A stretch of DNA of 64,000 nucleotides from Bicyclus anynana (lineage: Eukaryota > Arthropoda > Insecta > Lepidoptera > Nymphalidae). Positions 10,453-20,734 of the stretch are shown one piece after another; position 1 is the stretch's first letter; each line of letters opens with the position of its first letter. Under the pieces are notes generated by a model, which was given only the letters and a program-made list of their open reading frames with translations, searched no databases and was not told the origin of the DNA. Position numbers and translations under genes: made by a program. The stretch lies in NCBI RefSeq assembly GCF_947172395.1, contig NC_069110.1:3410001-3474000 (forward strand), written 5' to 3'.

Positions 10453-10660
10453 TATCCTACGAGCCGTGACAGCTCAGGGAGAGCCGTGATAGCCCGGGGG
10501 AAATGACATCTTCGATACGAAGGGCGTAGGTTCGAATCCAGTCCGGGGCATGCACCTCCAACTTTCCTCGGTTCCGAATCCTGGATTTGTCTATAAGTTT
10601 TTTTCCAAGAACTTCTCAGTAGCAGCCCGGAGTAAAAAAAATTGTTGTTGCAACCGGTCA
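10453..10660 (+). mobile_element. Chimeric SINE: A-type head, different body
   Basis: The head GCCGTGATAGCCCGG...GGTTCGAATCC, continuing to GGGGCATGCACCTCCAACTT, is SINE A. Where other copies continue into TTTTCAGTTGTGTGC, this one switches to CTCGGTTCCGAATCC, then TTCCAAGAACTTCTCAGTAG and CAGCCCGGAGT. An extra GAGCCGTGACAGCTC lies just before the head, a partial head duplication. It could be a distinct SINE family sharing a tRNA head, or a template-switch product. Confidence 0.6.
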
Positions 10661-10809
10661 TTATCAAAGTAACAGTTAATATGGCATCTTCTAGGATGCA
10701 TTAAATGCGTTCTAGAATCGCCTAGAGGGATCTTTCATAGAAAGAAATACATATATTATTAACTATTAACACCTGACTGTTATAGAGTTAAAATTGATAA
10801 TGCTAACTT

Positions 10810-10906
10810 TCAATTCGGTTTGAAGCAGCGTGGTGGATCTAAGCTCCATGTCTCCTTTCTTAAATGGAAGGTGGCCTGGCCTAGAATGGGTTATTAAAAT
10901 AATGAT
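10810..10906 (+). mobile_element. SINE D 3' body fragment
   Basis: GCGTGGTGGATCTAAGCTCC, TCTCCTTTCTTAAATGGA and GAATGGGTTATTAAAATAAT correspond to the 3' part of the minus-strand SINE D at 14641-14720. No head is attached. Confidence 0.5.
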
Positions 10907-12379
10907 GAAATTGACAAATATCTTTACGGAACCACAGTACACCGCGACCCACTCCCGCGTGTCATGCAATCTCTTTAACAGTTAAAAACAATAATTATAT
11001 TGTTGGATACCACGTCAGAGATCGATCGGGCTGCTCGTAAAATGTAAAATAATAATTATATTTAACTCTTAAAATTACTGCATCCAATTTCTTTTATGGT
11101 TTGCAACGGAAAACTATAAAATAATCGATTTAATCGTTTTAACCTTTACGTCTGACTTCATAAAAAAGGAAGACAATCATAATTCGAATGTCATTAAATA
11201 AATTTTATATTATACGTCACATATATATATATCTTTGTTAAACATGATTCATATTTTACAAAAAATTGGTCGAAACTATGTTGAAATAATGATTTTTAGA
11301 AATAGTTAATTAGTGTTCATCGTCGTCGTTGTCTGAATATTTCATCATTATTAGCCTATTTTAACAGCCAGGCATCCTTCCTTATATGAACAAAAGTATG
11401 ATTTTGAATAACCTCAGACCAATCACAAAAGGACCTGACTTAATAGACGTTACCCCTCCAAGAAAGATCAATAATCAAAGATCTAACGCGTTTATAAAAG
11501 CTATTGCTATAGAATCGGGGTTTCATTATTGTAATCGTATTAGCCGTGTAAAAATCTCTCTAAAAGTGCCGATTTGTGTAATTAAATAGAATAACAACGG
11601 TAAACAACTTTAATTTTACTAAAATATAAAGAACGTTAAATTACTTAAAAACTAATGAAAGAATATTTAAGCTAATTATTTAATATTTCTAATAGAAACA
11701 ATACTAAAAACAATCGATTCTTCAGCCGGAACAGCAAAACGTCGATCAAATAATATAATATTTTGTGTTTTTCTTCTGTGGATAGTCTGAGCGATGTGTT
11801 CGTTAGTCTGTGAAAAATTAAATGTGTGTGTAATGCTAATACAATTTATAGCTGCGTGTAGCTTAAGGACACAGAATATATTTATTGGTGTTAAATATTT
11901 TCGATGAGTTTACTTCTTCCCCTCAAAAAAAAAACAAATTTTTGTTGGTGAATTTGGGTGCGATACCGGTCCATTTGTAATTGATCTAAGAGAATCACAA
12001 GCTAGGTTTTATCATGAAACCCTAAAAAATCACACAGAATATTAACAATAATCCTAAATTTATTCAGCTAGTCTAAAAAACGTTTGATACGCTTTATTTG
12101 AATTCTTTTATTGCCTGCTTGTTGAGTAGGGTTGAACAATGCTTTGAATCGTTTGCTTTGAGAGACGCGTAGCTTTTCAAAAGCACAAAGTAACGCCAGC
12201 TTTAGAGCTTTCTTCACCAAATTAGTCAACTGGAGATATTTTTTTAAATTAAGTCTACTGTCTATTAAATGGAACTTGGCAATTTCAAATGGTCAGTTAT
12301 TATTTTGTAGTCGATACCAGCATTTTAATTTAGTTCAGTTAGTTTAGGATTTCGACTATTTCACAGTCGCTATAAATCC
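10907..12379. other. No gene; unassigned
   Basis: AT-rich, with a short (TA)n at about 11220-11231. The 67-codon frame at 11386-11589 has no family resemblance. Confidence 0.45.
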
Positions 12380-12530
12380 GAAAAAAAGTTCGGATCCATT
12401 TCCGATAAAAAGTAGCCTTAACGTGTTATTTCAGATTATAATATACCTATCTCTAACATCCCCGCCAATATTACCAAAAACTCATCTAGTAGTTTTTGCG
12501 TAAGACTTAAGAATGCGAAAATGTAAACTT
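12380..12530 (-). mobile_element. Decayed Helitron-like fragment
   Basis: Minus-strand similarity to the body of the 3.8-kb element type: CGATAAAAAGTAGCCTTAAC, CAGATTATAATATACC and AGTAGTTTTTGCG are typical of the motif block asking for a question-like series of AT-rich spacers. Ends are not preserved, so the class is inferred from internal similarity only. Confidence 0.35.
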
Positions 12531-12560
12531 TTTCAATGAAACTTCTTGATATAGTCTACA

Positions 12561-12723
12561 TCTATACTATAATATTATAAAGCTGAAGAGTTTGTTTGTT
12601 TGTTTGATTGAACGCGCTAATCTCAGGAACTGCTGGTCCTATTTGAAAAATTCTTTTAGTGTTAGATAGCCCATTTATAGAGGAAGCGGAACCACACGGG
12701 TAAAACCGCGCGGCGTCAGCTAG
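12561..12723 (+). mobile_element. Helitron-like element (TCTATACT...GTCAGCTAG)
   Basis: It begins TCTATACTATAATATTATAA after an A and ends GCGCGGCGTCAGCTAG before a T. The self-complementary CCGCGCGG about 9 bases from the CTAG end fits the subterminal hairpin of Helitrons. The internal block GCTGAAGAGTTTGTTTGTTT and the 3' part with CACGGGTAAAACCGCG recur on the minus strand at 18.57, 22.55, 24.29 and 44.81 kb. It is non-coding and non-autonomous. Confidence 0.72.
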
Positions 12724-13068
12724 TATTATTATAAAAGTGAAAGATCACGAAATCTCCAAAACCACTGGACGTACAAACTCTGCATACAGAAAACACCAGA
12801 AGCCACGTTCAGCCGTTATAAAGCACGCGTTGTGTACAAAAATTACTTGTATAGCAACACAACCCGGCATACACAGCGTGACTAATCGCTTGTTCGTGAA
12901 ATTACACCAAAAAAGAGTAATTTCAACGGCTTTATTGCTATGCGCGATCACACCTCCTGGAGATGAAATTTGGCAGGGAGGTGTTTATAGTTAGTAGACG
13001 TCCGCTAAGACTAAAACTAGAACTACCTTCAAGAGCTAACGGTGGACGATGTCGCGTGTGTCCGCTAG
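12724..13068 (+). mobile_element. Second Helitron-like element, directly abutting
   Basis: It starts right at the T after the previous CTAG with TATTATTATAAAAGTGAAAG and ends GTCGCGTGTGTCCGCTAG before a T. It contains CACACCTCCTGGAGATGAAA. A second Helitron-like end occurs near 13005 (GTCCGCTAAG), so it may be two decayed units in a row. Overlapping frames on both strands at 12737-12994 are not genes. Confidence 0.45.
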
Positions 13069-13129
13069 TATTTAAATAAACTTATCAAACTGAACATTTA
13101 CAATAAAATTCTTTAAATTAAACTTCTGC

Positions 13130-13325
13130 ACTTAATTTTTTAAAGACCTCTAGTTTAATGAAACATCTTCAAATCAAACTTCTTTCAATAAAAATATTTA
13201 ATGAAACTTCTTTATACAATCAATGAAATCCTTCAAATCAAACTACTCTAGTTTGATTTGAAGGAAACTTCTTTAAACCACATTTGTTCAATGAAACTTC
13301 TTCAATGAGAGTTTTGACTTCAAAG
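13130..13325. repeat. Degenerate CAATGAAACTTCTT repeats with a palindrome
   Basis: Variants of (C)AATGAAACTTCTT recur at irregular 30-45-bp spacing. Inside is a near-immediate palindrome with 16-bp perfect arms at 13229-13244 and 13250-13265 (TCCTTCAAATCAAACT). Confidence 0.6.
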
Positions 13326-13329
13326 TTTT

Positions 13330-13525
13330 GCCCTTGACTACAATCTCACCTGATGGTAAGTGATGATGCAATTTAAGATGAAATCGGGTAACTTGAGAAT
13401 GAAAATTCACACCCCCTACGGTTTCTACACGACATCGTGCCGGAACGCTAAATCGCTTGGCGGTACGTCTTTGCCGGTAGAGTGGTAACTAGCCACGGCC
13501 GAAGTCTCCCACCAGCCAAAAACCA
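13330..13525 (-). mobile_element. SINE B, 3' body, head missing
   Basis: On the plus strand it runs from CCCTTGACTACAATCTCACC through CGCTTGGCGGTACGTCTTTG to CCACCAGCC. This matches the inverse of the 43.98-kb copy body and stops before the tRNA-like head. Confidence 0.8.
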
Positions 13526-13692
13526 AATCAAACTCATATTAGTACCCTTAGTAATCAATAAGCAACATATTGTGTCGTAAGTTAATTTATTTATTGTCAC
13601 AGGAACATGTGATGGGTTGAAGCTATAATAAAGGTGTCGACCAGGTTGACTGGTAATTAATATTGTCGGCCATTCACTAAATAGTTTAAGCC

Positions 13693-14160
13693 GTCATTCG
13701 CACGAGAGCTTTTTAACGGACGTTAATAAAACGTTCAAATACAACAAATGCATTCCCAAGTATATGTTCACATCATCATATCAGCCGATGGACGTCCACT
13801 TCAGGACATGGGCCTTTTGTAGGGACTTCCTAACATCACGTTACTGAGCCACCTGCATCCACCGAATCCCGACTCGCTTAATGTCGTCAGTCCACTTGGT
13901 GGGGGGTCGACCAACACTGGGCTCACTAGCGCGGGGTCGCCATTCCAGCACCAAGTCTCGGAACCATAGGTCATCACTGGCAACACGCATTTTTCGGAGA
14001 CTTTTGCCTTGGCAATGAGGAATTTTAGACGATATGTTTACACGACACTGTTTTTTAACAGTGTTGCATTTTAAATTTCGGGCTTGGAAATAGAACTTTA
14101 TTTAACTTCTACATTTGAACGCTTTTTTAACGTACGTTAAAAAAACTCTCGTGCGAATGA
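13693..14160. mobile_element. TIR element split by an RTE insertion
   Basis: The arms at 13693-13740 (GTCATTCGCACGAGAGC... ending ACGTTCAAAT) and 14113-14160 are imperfect reverse complements of about 48 bp. The outer 17 bases match almost perfectly. Between them sit the RTE fragment (13771-13986) and about 125 bases of original interior. A 22-bp palindrome TTTTTTAACGTACGTTAAAA lies in the right arm. Long TIRs and small size suggest a MITE. No TSD is evident. Confidence 0.6.
13771..13986 (-). mobile_element. RTE-like fragment with internal deletion
   Basis: The minus strand begins VLPVMTYGSETW, a motif I associate with the C-terminal part of RTE-type reverse transcriptases, then jumps directly to the later segment (NGDPALVSPVLVDPPPSG in a shifted frame). 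About 200 bases present in the 20.7- and 60.3-kb copies are missing. The tail ends with (ATG)n at 13771. This copy ties the tail fragments to a reverse-transcriptase gene. Confidence 0.78.
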
Positions 14161-14289
14161 GGGCTCGGTACTGGTTGCTATTGTCACGTGACAATCGAGG
14201 GGCTATTCCAACTATTGGCGACAGTGCCATTTGTTCGATCGATTGATATAGAAACTTTGATTTTATTTATCAATATTTTATACGTATAA

Positions 14290-14616
14290 ATAAAAATAGA
14301 TCTTCAAAATGTATACGACCGCTTAACTTTCAAACAACTGCACCAATTTGGAAGATTCATCACTGTTAGGAAGGTTGGTTTAATATAAAAATTAGAAATT
14401 AAAAAGTCTTTAAAGAATACTTTTCTGTACTTCCATATGAACGATTCGCAATAATACTTAAAAGAGGGGTAGGGTAGGAGTAGGGTAGAGTAGCGTAGAC
14501 GCAAAGTTAGGATAATTTAGGGGTAGGGTAATGTAGGGGTAGCGTAGGGTAGGCGTAAGGTGGGAGTAGGGAAGAGCTGTACATAAGTCAAAGCGAAGCT
14601 TGACCGCGACCGCTAG
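14290..14616 (+). mobile_element. Helitron-like element M with GGGGTAGGGTA repeats
   Basis: The 3' part is AAGTCAAAGCGAAGCTTGAC, then CGCGACCGCTAG before T, the same kind of end as the other Helitron-like families. Before it lies a GTAGGG-type minisatellite at 14463-14575. A reversed relative at 57872-57935 shares the AAGCGAAGCTTGACC block and the TACCCCTACCCTACGCC run. The 5' end is estimated. The 66-codon minus-strand frame is not a gene. Confidence 0.5.
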
Positions 14617-14640
14617 TTTTTTAAGTACGAGTATAATAGC

Positions 14641-14902
14641 ATTATTATCAGCTTATTTTAGGCCTCCATAAAGGAGAGTGGATATGAAGCTTAGACCACC
14701 ACGCCGCTCTGATAAACTCTAGAGTTTAATATTATCAAGCATCGCGGTGGGTAAAAGTTGTTATCTCCTTACCAGGTAGCAATGGCTAAGAAAAATAACT
14801 GAAAAGTTCTGACAGAAAAAAGAAAAGCTCAGTAGGCCTCCGGACTTGAACCCAGGACCTCGAGATCCGAAGCGACACACCTAACCACTGGACCAGCGAG
14901 GC
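14641..14902 (-). mobile_element. SINE D, fullest copy
   Basis: The minus strand starts GCCTCGCTGGTCCAGTGGTT (A box TGGTCCAGTGG) and has B box GGGTTCAAGTCC, a body with GGCGTGGTGGTCTAAGC, and a 3' end CTGATAATAAT. It is about 260 bp. Pieces occur at 10.05 and 10.81 kb. Confidence 0.7.
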
Positions 14903-16022
14903 AGCTAGTTATTAATATTAGCTTATTATACTGAACGGCACGCCACTGTGACGGTCCCGACTGACACAATGCTCCCAATGAGTCACAATAGCAAATTAAG
15001 TATTATTTTAAATTGACGTAATTGAAAAATATGCAGTCGCTCGCGCGCACTGCTCGAATAAATTGATTCATGTATAAGTATTACCATAGAATATGCAGTG
15101 TCACAGGTGGTGCATACGCAGAACATAATTAACTAAAACAGAATTAAAAAAAAATATTTACAAGGAGTATGCGTCAATTCCTTTCTCACGCATGGGCATA
15201 GTACTCCTCTGTATGGCAAGACCTATCCTTTGGGTCAAATGAGCGCCAGCTCTTGGGTCACCTGACGCATGGATCAATTAAGTTGGTTTTTTCGAATGCT
15301 ATTATAAAGACCAAGTAAATTATTGGTACAGAAAACTTTGCGTGATTTCCAAGACATGTAACTAAAATATCATAATAAGAAGAAATAATTGTTGATTTGC
15401 AAATTTAAGAAATTAATAGACACTTTTTCTTCGAAACCTTCACCAAGATTTACAATTGCAACGATTTTCTGTTTACATCATAGAGGTTTAATTCAATCAA
15501 AAACACTATATCTTACATATAAGCATCATTTTACGAAATCTGTACAACTTTGGCTATAAAACGCCAAAGTAAAAGCTTTACAAACCTTTCCAGGAATAAT
15601 AACTTATCTATGTTGATTGCTAAAGTTAATACTTAACTTAACACCTGAGCAAATTGAAGACAGGTTGCGTTTTAATTATATGTACCCAAGTACTTCAGTT
15701 TTTATTTATAAGTCAGTCAGTCACATAAAATGTGATGATATTCCATTAAACGCTGTAAACCCACAGCCTTTTAGCTGTTTAAGCCATCGACAGATAAGCC
15801 AATAAGTCGGATTGCGCCCTACATACATATTTTTTCTACCTATTTTTTACATCCATGGCACATTACATTTGTAGTTAATGAATTAGTAATTGAATATTTT
15901 TTTTAATTTATTAAGTATTTAACTGTCTATTAGACGTGCATTAAAATTCATTTCCATTTTACGAGTATATTATCTATGTTCAGATACTAATAATATCAAA
16001 AGTAGAAATAATAATTTTACGT
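14903..16022. other. No gene; unassigned
   Basis: No coding signal. The 62-codon frame at 15617-15805 is unremarkable. No repeat matches within the window. Confidence 0.45.
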
Positions 16023-16068
16023 GTTATTTTATTTACCGAATCAACTAAGATTCGGTAAATAAAGTAAC
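16023..16068. repeat. Palindrome, 20-bp arms, one mismatch
   Basis: The arms GTTATTTTATTTACCGAATC (16023-16042) and its near-perfect complement (16049-16068) flank a 6-base loop AACTAA. Confidence 0.85.
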
Positions 16069-16621
16069 CAGCCCGTCGTTATTTCTCATTCAATAACTTT
16101 TATTCGAATAATATATGCAATTATACTAATAATATATGCCTTATTTAAACATATATTTTGACAAAAATATAAATTTACATTATATTTATTAAGTTTTTGT
16201 ATTTGTGTATTTGCCCCTTAAATTAATTTACTAAAAAAAAGAAAAAGGATACGCGATACTACTTAATAATATTCTTCAATAACTATATAGTATAGTGATA
16301 GCAAAGTTTAAATATTAGTTATGATTACCGAAATCATTATTTTTCATTAAATTTTCATTAATCAGATTAGGTAAAGGTAGCTTGATGAAATTGGAAGTTG
16401 GCATGTCTGTAAACGCTTCATAGTCTATGAGCGACCGAGGGCCAACGTACCGACTGACGGCCACAAGGCAAATAAAATGTTATTAATATCACAATGTTGC
16501 AAATAGTCATTCCTGACTGGCATTTTTTAATTTAATATAAATAAAACAATATGAAACAGTTAATTTTAAATGCCGCTGTATAATAAAGCTGTGGCATATT
16601 ATCATTATCAACTTATTTTTA
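16069..16621. other. No gene; unassigned
   Basis: Nothing recognised. Confidence 0.4.
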
Positions 16622-17030
16622 AATAGCGGATGCCTGTGACTTCGTCTGCGTGGAATGCGATGTAAGCTTTTAACCCTTATTTCATCCCCATCTATTTATA
16701 TTTTTGCATGTTTTATATATAAAAAATAGTCCACCAATTATTTAACAAAACTCAAAACAAGAACGATTAATATTAAAAAAAACTTCAACCCCTTTTTAAC
16801 CCTTTATGAATAGAATTTTGAAAAATCTTGAATTACATTATTTTTAGTATTTTCTGGTAGTACACATACCAATATTTGAAAAATTAAGGGCTTTCCATAC
16901 AAACTTTCCTGTTTCACCCCTTTATTATTTAACTTTCATTGTCTCAAATCATCTGAATTCATTCAGTAGTTTCAGTGTAATGCCCAGTCAAAAAAAATAT
17001 GAAGATACAGACAGACAAAAAAATAATGCC
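16622..17030 (-). mobile_element. Helitron-like/interspersed repeat, minus
   Basis: On the plus strand AGCGGATGCCTGTGACTTCG resembles the reversed GTCCGCTAG terminus family. The far end carries AGTTTCAGTGTAATGCCCAG and a GACAGACAGA-like run, as in other long members of such families. The CTAG terminus is mutated to CTATT, so the copy is old. Confidence 0.45.
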
Positions 17031-17242
17031 AGAAAACTCCACGTCCACTACTATTAATTACTCGTAGGTAATATTATATTATAGAATTGTTGTGTATTTT
17101 TATTACATTTTCAGTTTATTTTGATAATACCCATATATAGCCACAGATTTAGCGGACTTACATATAGATTGGTGGCGGTTTAGACCGACCCGTCACCACA
17201 ATCGGTTTACCGTGTAGCATGGACTCTCCCGTGGATGGATTA

Positions 17243-17550
17243 GAGCCGTGATAGCCCAGTGGATATGACCTCTGCCTCCGATTCCGGAGGGTGTGGGTTC
17301 GAATCCGGTCCGGGGCATGCACCTCCAACTTTTCAGTTGTGTGCATTTTAAGAAATTAAATATCACGTGTCTCAATCGGTGAAGGAAAACATCGTGAGGA
17401 AACCTGCATACCAGAGAATTATCTTAATTCTCTGCGTGTGTGAAGTCTGCCAATCCGCATTGGGCCAGCGTGGTGGACTATTGGCCTAACCCCTCTCATT
17501 CTGAGAGGAGACTCGAGCTCAGCAGTGAGCCGAATATGGGTTGATGACGA
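17243..17550 (+). mobile_element. SINE A, full length
   Basis: A box TAGCCCAGTGG is a perfect match to the pol III A-box consensus, and the B box is GGTTCGAATCC. The body runs ATCACGTGTCTCAATCGGTG through CATTGGGCCAGCGTGGTGG to ATATGGGTTGATGACGA. It shares the diagnostic AATTATCTTAATTCTCTG with the 59.78-kb copy, which suggests one young subfamily. The two minus-strand frames at 17158-17375 are the recurring SINE-antisense pseudo-ORF. Confidence 0.93.
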
Positions 17551-17804
17551 ATATTATATTGCGAAACTATAATACTATGTTTTAAAGGACAGTTTGATTC
17601 GGTTTTCCAAGTGTTTTATTTATTTTATATATACCTTATACAACATATACCTACAAAACGCTTTCGTCAATATACATATCAGGATAAACACTCAACCAAT
17701 TTCAAAGAAATCGATAATATATCGAACATTTTACATTACTAGATATGTAACTAGCACGTCGAAAATGAGGCGAACAAAGGTGGCTAATTGACTTATTTCA
17801 CCAC

Positions 17805-17972
17805 CCGCTCAGTAAACAATAATTAATATTGTCTACAATATCGAGTTGTGTGTTCAGGAAATATAAAAACTTTATATACATCAATATATAATGTAAGTAA
17901 ACACAAAATTGTGCATGTGTCCTCAGTGGAGTAGTTAAACTTTAACAGTGACTTTTTGCGGTGATTTTGTAG
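17805..17972 (+). repeat. Repeat J, left part
   Basis: ATTGTCTACAATATCGAGTT, TGTGTTCAGGAAATATAAAA, ACACAAAATTGTGCATGTG and TTGCGGTGATTTTGTAG match the J copies at 26.3 and 48.3 kb in the same order. A SINE A interrupts it at 17973. Confidence 0.7.
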
Positions 17973-18279
17973 TATGTCATCAACCCATATTCGGCTCACT
18001 GCTGAGCTCGAGTCTCCTCTCAGAATGAGAGGGGTTAGGCCAATAGTCCGCCACGCTGGCCCAATGCGGATTGGCAGACTTCACACACGCAGAGAATTAA
18101 GATAATTCTCTGGTATGCAGATTTCCTCACGATGTTTTCCTTCACCGATTGAGACACGTGATATATAATTTCTTAAAATGCACACAACTGAAACCCCCCC
18201 GGACCGGATTCGAACCCACACCCTCCGAAATCGGAGGTAGAGGTCATATCCACTGGGCTATCACGGCTTATACGGCACG
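17973..18279 (-). mobile_element. SINE A with TSD, inserted into repeat J
   Basis: A full SINE A in minus orientation lies between two GATTTTGTAG copies (17963-17972 and 18280-18289), a 10-bp TSD. Repeat J resumes on the far side with GCACGTATCTAATGGTATAA. The B box is intact, but part of the CATGCACCTCCAACTT segment is shortened. Confidence 0.88.
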
Positions 18280-18312
18280 GATTTTGTAGGCACGTATCTA
18301 ATGGTATAAAAT
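18280..18312 (+). repeat. Repeat J, right remainder
   Basis: GATTTTGTAGGCACGTATCT continues the J sequence seen uninterrupted at this point near 26740 and 48858. Confidence 0.65.
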
Positions 18313-18572
18313 CGTTTTAATACAGAAAAAATAATTTACATCAAAAGATCTTTGAATGTCGGTTAACTATTACGAATGTACCCTCCCAGATATCGAACCC
18401 CGAAAGCATCGGACTGCGGCCGGAACACTATAATTACCTTACCTATAAGCCTTTTGTGGGTTATTAGCATTTTTGACCACAAAAAATATAATAAACTTAA
18501 TAACAATGTAAATGTATCATTGTAAACTATAAAAAACCGACTTAGACAAGATGTTACGATTATTATATCATA

Positions 18573-18775
18573 CTAGCTGACGCCGCGCGGTTTCACCCAC
18601 GTGGTTCCCGTTCCCGTGATAATATATATACGGCGATAATATATAGCCTTCCTCGATAAATGAGCTATCTATCAGTGAAAGAATTTTTCAAATCGGACCA
18701 GTAGTTTCCGAGATTAGCGCGTTCAATCAAACAAAGAAACAAACAAACTCTTCAGCTTTATAATATTAGTATAGA
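18573..18775 (-). mobile_element. Helitron-like element, intact ends
   Basis: On the plus strand it runs CTAGCTGACGCCGCGCGG ... TAATATTAGTATAGA, flanked by A at 18572 and T at 18776. Reversed, this is TC...CTAG in an A^T site with the CCGCGCGG subterminal palindrome. It is the same family as 12561-12723. Confidence 0.75.
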
Positions 18776-18796
18776 TTTTGTATACGCGTTCCACGT

Positions 18797-18952
18797 CTCT
18801 CTCTTTTGATAAACTATTTTGGAAAAAAAATACAAATGAATTTCAGTGAACATCATAATGTGTGGACTACACAATATGATAAGTGGTCACTATTGTATAG
18901 GTATCCATAAAAAACATTTATTTTTTTTCAAAATAGTTTACCAAAAGAGAGA
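18797..18952. repeat. Inverted repeat, about 40-bp arms
   Basis: Arms CTCTCTTTTGATAAACTATT... (18797-18838) and its imperfect reverse complement (18914-18952) flank a 75-base spacer. It is a foldback or MITE remnant. The frame at 18846-19094 crosses it and is not a gene. Confidence 0.6.
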
Positions 18953-19395
18953 TCCTACCTACGTAAGTAAATCCCTGGATATACAAATACCTACACCCAG
19001 TATAATGTATACAAAAACAGTCCATTTTATATGTAAAATGCAGACAAAACCGCAGGGGACCGCCAGCTTTATTTATAAACCTCTAATAACATGATGACTA
19101 GCGAAGAACGAGCATTAGGGCGTATTATTTTAACTTATAATACACACGCAGGCAATTATTGGCCGTTTCAAATAATAGTAGAAGAATACTTATTACGATT
19201 GTTATTCGTTCCGAAAGTATATTATTAATATAATATTGCGCTCTTGAGATCAGACTTTACTATATCGTATTTATATGTTGCGAACACTAAAATGTAAATG
19301 ATGCTTCGAACTCAACAGTATGTGGGTCTATACAGACGATGCTTGCAACTTTTTGGATATAATTCAATCGATAGACTAAAATCTAACGTTTAATA

Positions 19396-19505
19396 TAACA
19401 AAGTCCTCCGCCGCATCTGTCTTTCTGTCTGTTCGCGATAAGCCCGGAACTACTGCATAGGTTTTGATTGCTTTCACCAATAGAGTGATTCATGGGAAAA
19501 TTTGT
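19396..19505 (+). repeat. Repeat P, copy 2
   Basis: AACAAAGTCCTCCGCCGC ... ATAGAGTGATTCATGGG matches the inverted copy at 2827-2948. Confidence 0.5.
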
Positions 19506-19835
19506 TCAAATATGATTACTACTCGTATTGTAAGAAATATCAACATTGAGATATAATAAAACAATAAGAAAAATTTACAAATTATACGGCATCTCTGTTT
19601 TTGTTTATATTATGATTACGTATTACGGCGTTAGAAAACAAAATTAATTAAAAACAACCATTAAATCCACTTTCAAGTAGCGTTTACCCATATTTCTTAA
19701 AAAAGAGACAAGCCTCTTTTTTTCGAAATGGGTACATTTTTGCCCCATATATCCTAATGCAATGTGATAGCTAATGATCCCTACTATAACCCCTTACATA
19801 CATACATACTATACGATTCCACTGACCCTGTATAC

Positions 19836-19915
19836 ATACAATGTGTAAGTAAAAACAAAATTGTGCATTTGTACGCTCGGTGGATTAGCTAAATTCGGAT
19901 CACATGTTAGTGTAT
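19836..19915 (+). repeat. Repeat J fragment
   Basis: AATGTGTAAGTAAAAACAAA, ATTGTGCATTTGT and GCTAAATTCGGATCAC match the centre of repeat J. There is no SINE here. Confidence 0.55.
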
Positions 19916-19958
19916 ATAGAATGTCGTTGGTTTGTACCAACATTGTTAATTTTTTTTT

Positions 19959-20440
19959 ACCTACTAATATAATAAACGCGAAAGATTGCATGTTTGGATG
20001 TTTGTTACTCTTTAACGCCGCAACTAGGCACTGAACCGATTTGGCTGATATTTGGAATGGAAATACATTTTAACCTATACATAAATCCATGGTGTCTGGA
20101 TTCACTGATGATTTTGATGGTATAAATGTTTGTTACTCTTTCACGCTGTGACTACTGAACTGAATTAACTCAAATTTGAAACATATATAGAGCCTTTTTT
20201 TTTACGTGGGTAAATCCTCATGGATACCTTCTCGCCACGGGTAGGCTAGAAGGTTATGTCGGACTTCAACCGACTAAAACCCCACGGTGTTCCGACTCGT
20301 CGCCTGATGACTGAGCCACGGGAACATTTCGTAAACTACCGCAACAACATATATAGAGCCTGGATTATCACGTAGACTACTTTTATTCCGATAAAAATCT
20401 CCCGCGGTATTTGTGAAAAACTGAAGTCCACGCCAGTCCA
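19959..20440 (+). mobile_element. Helitron-like element, rearranged, with nested insertion
   Basis: CCTACTAATATAATAAACGC, CCGATTTGGCTGATATTTGG and the later CTCCCGCGGTATTTGTGAAA match the 3.8-kb element. The GTTTGTTACTCTTT...CTGAAC block occurs twice (about 19995 and 20128), so the copy is duplicated or two copies are nested. A separate 150-bp insertion at 20196-20345 splits the second part. The CTAG end is lost. Confidence 0.6.
20196..20345 (-). mobile_element. 5'-truncated retroposon with 16-bp TSD
   Basis: A T-run (the minus-strand poly(A)) opens a 150-bp block flanked by identical AACATATATAGAGCCT copies at 20180-20195 and 20346-20361. The 16-bp TSD plus tail shows insertion by target-primed reverse transcription. 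On the minus strand the block carries CGTGGCTCAGTCATCAGGCG and GGGGTTTTAGTCGGTTGAAG. The source family is not identified in the window. Confidence 0.82.
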
Positions 20441-20734
20441 CTAAATTATATAAATAAACGTACTTAAATATCACCCGAGCCATACTACTACTAACACACT
20501 TTTCCTGCTTTACAAGCAGGTAACATATGTAATTTCACAACGCAAAACTAGTCACCGTAGGTAATATCTATTACTGTCAATCAAGATTACAAGAGGCAGG
20601 ACGTTCACGTGACACCGCGCTATGCAATTTCCACAACCATTTTTCATATAAGTATATATTTTATTTTAGTATCGACTAATAGGCTGACTAATAGATATGG
20701 TAGACGCGTCTACCGTTTCACTTTTATTATTATT

